From NCBI GenBank assembly GCA_903955385.1, contig CAJBNH010000193.1, forward strand, positions 1-64,000: a stretch of DNA of 64,000 nucleotides, in the 5' to 3' direction. Below are positions 60,122 to 64,000 of this stretch, piece by piece. The notes beneath the pieces were generated by a model. That model did not search any database and was not told the DNA's origin. It was given only the letters and a program-made list of their open reading frames with translations. Every line of letters starts with the position of its first letter. Positions within the stretch are counted from its first letter, which is position 1. Made by a program: the position numbers and the translations under genes. Source of the DNA: an uncultured Myxococcales bacterium (GTDB taxonomy: Bacteria; Myxococcota_A; UBA9042).

Positions 60122-61945
60122 ATGGACAAGAAATTCAACTGGAAGGTCTGGACCACCGTCGGGTTCGCCGTGATCGCGATCCTGCAGCTGCTGCCGACGT
60201 TCGTGCCGGGTCTGCCGGATTTCTACACGAACGTGTTCGACAAGCAGCTGAGCTACGGCCTCGACCTGAAGGGCGGCCTCGAGCTGCGCTACACCGTCGA
60301 CTACAAGCGGGCCATCGGCGACAACACGCTGCGTCTGCGCGACGGCCTGACCGAACGGCTGGGCGAGGCACACGCAAAGACCAAGAAGCTCGACTGGGCG
60401 ACGCTTTCGCAGGCGCAGAAGGACGAGATCCAGAAGCGCTTCGACATCACGCGCATCGACTTCACCACGCTCAACGTGGCGTTCAAGAACAAGGAAGACG
60501 TCGAGCTGTTGAACGGCGACCTGATGAACACCATCAGCGGCGACTTCAACATCGCTGGCGCAGGCGATCAGGCCAAGCGCGTCTCGATGTCGGACAAGAA
60601 GGTCCTCGAGCTGAAGAAGACCATCATCGAACAGACGCTGCAGGTGATCCGCAAGCGCGTGGATGCGTTCGGTCTGGTCGAGCCCGACGTCCGCCACTCG
60701 GGCGACGCCGACGTCGACTTGCAGCTGCCCGGCCTGTCCGATCGGCAGATGCGTATGGTCCGCGAGCGCGTTGGCCAGGCTGCCCAGCTGACCTTCCGCA
60801 TGGTGGTGCGCGAGGCCAAGCCGTTTGACGACAAGGGCCAAGACATGGAGGCCTTCAAGGCCGCCAACGCCGAACAGGCCAAGACGCTGGCGCTGGTCCC
60901 CGGCTCCGAAGGCGCCTACCTGCGGGCCGAGAAGAAGAGCGAACTCGTCCGCTTTGTTCGCAGCCTGCAAGAGAAGGACCCCGCGTGGGGTACCAACCTG
61001 ATGATCGGCTACGAGTTCATCGAGAACAAAGACCAGCTGACCGGCCAGGTGACCGAAAAATACTGGCGAACCTGGAACCTGACGCAGCGCGCAGAGCTCA
61101 GCGGCGACAACCTGGCACGCGCCAACCTCGGCTTCGGCGAGAAGGGCGAGCCCGTCGTCAACCTCGAGTTCGACGCCGCCGGTGGCCGCATCTTCGGCGA
61201 CCTGACCGAGAAGAACGTCGGCAACCTGATGGCCATCATGCTGGACGAAGACGTCAGCTCGGCGCCCGTCATCCGCGAGCCAATCCGCGGCGGTCGCGCC
61301 CAGATCACGCTCGGCAAGGGTGCATCGGCCCAGGTCATGCAGGACGAGGCCCGCGCGCTGGTCACCGTGCTGAACAACGGCGCCTACAAGGCCCCGGTCA
61401 TCAAGGTCCACGACATCGAGGTCGGTCCGTCGCTGGGCGCCGACGCCGTGGCTTCCGGTCTGCTGTCGATGGCGGTGGGCGTCCTGCTCATCATCGCCTT
61501 CATGATCTTCTACTACCGTCAGGGTGGCCTGATCGCCGACTTCGCGCTGCTGCTGAACATCCTGCTGCAGCTGGGCCTGCTGGTGGCGTTCAACGCCGCG
61601 CTGACCCTGCCCGGCATGGCTGGCCTTGCGCTGGTGACGGCGATGGCGGTCGACGCGAACATCCTGATCTTTGAGCGCATCCGCGAGGAATTGCGGTTGG
61701 GTCGCAGCGTTCGCGCGGCCGTTGAGCTGGGCTACGGCCACGCCTTCTGGACGATCTTCGACTCCCACTTGACCGCCGGCATGGCTGGTCTCGTCTTGAT
61801 GATGTACTCGTCGGGCGCCATCTACGGCTTTGCGGTCACGCTGCTCATCGGCATCGTCACCTCGATGTTCACGTCGATCGTCGCTACCCGAGTCATCTAC
61901 GACTACCTGCTCGACCACGGCAAGCTCAAGCATCTGTCCGTCTAG
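60122..61945 (+). CDS. secD: Protein translocase subunit SecD (607 aa)
   Basis: SecD uses the proton motive force in late protein export. TM1 near residues 7-25 precedes GLDLKGGLELRY and the large periplasmic region (P1) with IRKRVDAFGLVEPDV and GRIFGDLTEKNVGN. The C-terminal six-helix part contains VGPSLGADAVASGL, MIFYYRQGGLIADFAL and VTAMAVDANILIFERIREEL. Length matches E. coli SecD. The next gene starts 60 bases after the stop. Confidence 0.95.
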   Translation: MDKKFNWKVWTTVGFAVIAILQLLPTFVPGLPDFYTNVFDKQLSYGLDLKGGLELRYTVDYKRAIGDNTLRLRDGLTERLGEAHAKTKKLDWATLSQAQKDEIQKRFDITRIDFTTLNVAFKNKEDVELLNGDLMNTISGDFNIAGAGDQAKRVSMSDKKVLELKKTIIEQTLQVIRKRVDAFGLVEPDVRHSGDADVDLQLPGLSDRQMRMVRERVGQAAQLTFRMVVREAKPFDDKGQDMEAFKAANAEQAKTLALVPGSEGAYLRAEKKSELVRFVRSLQEKDPAWGTNLMIGYEFIENKDQLTGQVTEKYWRTWNLTQRAELSGDNLARANLGFGEKGEPVVNLEFDAAGGRIFGDLTEKNVGNLMAIMLDEDVSSAPVIREPIRGGRAQITLGKGASAQVMQDEARALVTVLNNGAYKAPVIKVHDIEVGPSLGADAVASGLLSMAVGVLLIIAFMIFYYRQGGLIADFALLLNILLQLGLLVAFNAALTLPGMAGLALVTAMAVDANILIFERIREELRLGRSVRAAVELGYGHAFWTIFDSHLTAGMAGLVLMMYSSGAIYGFAVTLLIGIVTSMFTSIVATRVIYDYLLDHGKLKHLSV

Positions 61946-62005
61946 CCCAGGCCAGCGGCCCCCCACTCGAGCCCCTTGCGCGACCCGTTCCGGAGCACTC
62001 CAGCC

Positions 62006-63367
62006 ATGCAGCAGCAGCACAAGCACTTCACCCTGTTCAACCCCGATGCCAACTTCGACTTCGTCGGAAGGCGTCGCTTCTTCTACGCACTGACGGGCAT
62101 CGGCATGCTCGTGTCGCTGGTGTCGCTTTCGACCATCGGCTTCAACAAGGGCATCGACTTCAAGGGCGGCACCAAGCTGATCGTTTCGTTCACGAACGAG
62201 GCCCAGGTCACCCGCGTCGGACTGCGCGCCGACATGGAGAAGGCGCTGACCGCGGCCTTGGGCCACGAAGCCGGTCAGGTCGAGGTGCAGGAGTTCGACA
62301 CCGGTTCCGGCGGCTCCCGCGATCGCCAGCACTTCGTCGTCGTGACGGAAGTGACCTCGCTGGTCGCCAAGACGGCCAAGGAAACGCTGAAGAAGCAGAT
62401 CGTCACCGCGTTCGGCCCCAACACGATGGTCAACTGGGCCGTCGAGGGCGAGGACCGCGCCGACATCCAGCTTGCCGAGAAGAAGCCCATCCCCGCGACC
62501 TACGAGACGCTGAAGAAGATGTTCGCGGACGCCGGCTTCCCGCAGGTCACCGCCAGCTCTGGTGTCGAGCAGGTGCTGGACAACGAGCTGTACCGCCAGC
62601 TCGAGATGAGCCAGACCGAAGAGAAGAAGACCCAGACCCAGCTGGCGACGGAGGAGAAGAACCTGCGCGCCGCCAAGGTGCAGAAGCTGCAGACCGAAAA
62701 CGACATGAATTACACGGTGGTCGTGCAGGAGTTCCGCTCGAAGCTCGAGAACACGGTGCGCGAGAAGTACGGCAAGGCCTTCATCGGCGTCGAGTCGTCC
62801 ACGTCGGTTTCGCCCTCCGTCGCCGGTGACATGCTGGCCCAGGGTCTGGTGGCGATCCTCTACTCGCTGATCGGCATCGTGCTGTACATCGTGCTGCGGT
62901 TCGACGTCCGCTATGCCCCCGGCGCGTTCATCGCCCTTGCCCACGACGTGCTGTTGGTCATCGGCGCGTTCTCGCTCGCACAGGTCAAGTTCTCGATGCC
63001 CGTCATCGCCGCCGTGCTGACGGTCGCCGGCTACTCGATCACCGACACCATCGTTGTGTTCGACCGCATCCGCGAGAACCAGAAGCAGTTCCCCGGCGTG
63101 CCGATCGAAACCGTGATCAACGCCGCCATCAACTCCACGATGTCGCGTACCGTGCTGACGTCGTTGACCACGATGCTGGTGTCCGGCGCGATCTTCCTGT
63201 TCGGCGGCGGTCTGATCCGCGACTTCGCCTTCGCGATGGTCATCGGCGTCATCGTCGGCACGTTCTCGTCGATCTGCATCGCCTCGCCGATCTACTTGTT
63301 CTTGCACCATCGGATGGAGAAGAAGGCTTCCGTCAAGCCCTCCAGCCCGGCCGCCGCGCGCGCCTAG
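62006..63367 (+). CDS. secF: Protein translocase subunit SecF with enlarged periplasmic domain (453 aa)
   Basis: SecF partners SecD. GIDFKGGTKLIVSF is the SecF counterpart of the SecD motif; the TM region has VAILYSLIGIVLYIVLRFDV, VLTVAGYSITDTIVVFDRIRE and the NSTMSRTVLTSLTTML motif. At 453 aa it is 120-150 residues longer than most SecF proteins. The extra is a Lys/Glu/Gln-rich, coiled-coil-like stretch at about residues 165-265, between the first TM and the conserved periplasmic end. GGAG lies nine bases before the ATG at 62006. Confidence 0.93.
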   Translation: MQQQHKHFTLFNPDANFDFVGRRRFFYALTGIGMLVSLVSLSTIGFNKGIDFKGGTKLIVSFTNEAQVTRVGLRADMEKALTAALGHEAGQVEVQEFDTGSGGSRDRQHFVVVTEVTSLVAKTAKETLKKQIVTAFGPNTMVNWAVEGEDRADIQLAEKKPIPATYETLKKMFADAGFPQVTASSGVEQVLDNELYRQLEMSQTEEKKTQTQLATEEKNLRAAKVQKLQTENDMNYTVVVQEFRSKLENTVREKYGKAFIGVESSTSVSPSVAGDMLAQGLVAILYSLIGIVLYIVLRFDVRYAPGAFIALAHDVLLVIGAFSLAQVKFSMPVIAAVLTVAGYSITDTIVVFDRIRENQKQFPGVPIETVINAAINSTMSRTVLTSLTTMLVSGAIFLFGGGLIRDFAFAMVIGVIVGTFSSICIASPIYLFLHHRMEKKASVKPSSPAAARA

Positions 63368-63421
63368 ACCCGCAACCTCTCTTCCACGCCGCCCTTCTTC
63401 CCGGCGCCAACGGACCTGCCG

Positions 63422-64000
63422 ATGGTGGCCTCGCCGCTGCGTTGGATTCTGGTCGAGCCCGACCCGCGGGCCGTCACGGCGCTGGTCGACACGCTGGGGC
63501 TGGACCCGCTGCTGGCGCGGCTGCTGGTCAACCGCGGTCACGCCACGCCTGAGGCGGCGCAGGCGTTTCTTGCCCCATCGCTGCGCGACCTTCCCGACCC
63601 GATGACGATGGCCGACGCCCAAACCGGCGCCGACTGCATCGCCCAGGTGATCCAGCGCGGCGGTCGCATCTGCATCTACGGCGACTACGACGTGGACGGC
63701 ATCAGCGCGTCGGCCCTGCTGCACGAGTTCTTTCTGCTGCTGGGGGTCGAGACCCGCGTGTTCCTGCCCGACCGCTTCCGCGACGGCTACGGCCTGAACG
63801 GCGACCGGCTGCGTGAGCTGGCGGACGAGGGCGTCGACCTGGTCATCGCGGTCGACTGCGGCTCTCGCTCCGTCGACGAGATCGCGGCAGTGCGAGCGCG
63901 CGGCATCGAGTTCGTCGTGTGCGACCACCACGCGTTGGGGCCAGAGCACCCGCCGGCCACTGCATTCCTGAACCCGCACCGACTGGATTGCCGCTATCCG
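63422..64000 (+). CDS. recJ: Single-stranded-DNA exonuclease RecJ, 5' part only
   Basis: RecJ degrades single-stranded DNA 5' to 3' in recombination and mismatch repair. The DHH-phosphoesterase motifs seen so far are ICIYGDYDVDGISASALL (motif I), VIAVDCGSRSVDEI (motif II) and VVCDHHALGPEHPPA (motif III). The N-terminal VASPLRWILVEPD region and FLAPSLRDLPDPMTMADA fit RecJ. The gene runs off the right edge after about 190 codons. ATG at 63422 follows secF by 54 bases. Confidence 0.9.
   Translation, partial: MVASPLRWILVEPDPRAVTALVDTLGLDPLLARLLVNRGHATPEAAQAFLAPSLRDLPDPMTMADAQTGADCIAQVIQRGGRICIYGDYDVDGISASALLHEFFLLLGVETRVFLPDRFRDGYGLNGDRLRELADEGVDLVIAVDCGSRSVDEIAAVRARGIEFVVCDHHALGPEHPPATAFLNPHRLDCRYP

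Noticed and set aside
59531-63979. A 1482-codon open frame on the reverse strand
   Set aside because: It is antisense to yajC, secD, secF and recJ, all clearly recognisable. Long antisense frames arise from the GC-rich third-position codon bias. Its translation is low-complexity Asp/His/Gln/Val-rich without any family motif.

Overview
The window is GC-rich, densely packed bacterial chromosome, almost certainly from the Myxococcota or a closely related delta-type lineage. The main taxonomic clues are a MYXO-CTERM-like tail on the chitinase-like protein at 56641-58407, several Asp/Thr/Pro-rich lipoproteins (12225-13313, 17320-17937), a class A RNase P RNA, and the yajC-secD-secF-recJ order at the right edge. 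There are no rRNA or tRNA genes, no CRISPR array, no insertion sequence and no phage gene, so this looks like core chromosome with lineage-specific insertions rather than an island.

Layout. 1-6.7 kb: the 5' end of lspA, then a five-gene operon of three radical-SAM-type proteins and two HxsD-like small proteins, followed by two paralogous secreted, barrel-like proteins. This operon is the best candidate for an undescribed system. 6.7-12.2 kb: aroE, ribF, a PHP-like protein behind a long structured leader, aroA and rnpB. 12.2-20.1 kb: a Cys-rich lipoprotein, an RluA-type pseudouridine synthase, a CitE-like lyase, a two-domain SpeD-like AdoMet decarboxylase, a lipoprotein-like methyltransferase, a lamin-tail lipoprotein, rpe, an aldo/keto reductase and a small unknown. 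20.1-28.4 kb: a SurA-like lipoprotein, an outer-membrane barrel, the ftsE-ftsX-envC division module and the two subunits of lysine 5,6-aminomutase.

28.4-45.2 kb: cdd-punA nucleoside salvage, asnB, a membrane-anchored metallopeptidase, a pair of YbjN/CesT-like proteins, an iron-sulfur uracil-DNA glycosylase homologue, dapF, clpB, a large DUF4175-type membrane protein, and the F0 genes atpI-atpB-atpE without the F1 genes. 45.2-54.6 kb: a pseudo-receiver/DUF4388 signalling protein, tsaD, rsmA, then a tightly overlapped reverse-strand operon (small membrane protein, LolA-like, YidD, two TPR/membrane paralogues, HAD phosphatase) preceded by alr. 54.6-64 kb: a secreted transglutaminase-like protein, the GH18 protein, prepilin peptidase, yajC, secD, secF and the start of recJ.

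Envelope construction and secretion dominate the window: lspA, alr, dapF, ftsEX-envC, SurA-like, LolA-like, YidD, secDF-yajC and prepilin peptidase. Several promoters have a -10 box only 8-11 bases before the start codon, which suggests that leaderless mRNAs are common in this organism. All functional assignments come from reading motifs and gene context; no database search was run.
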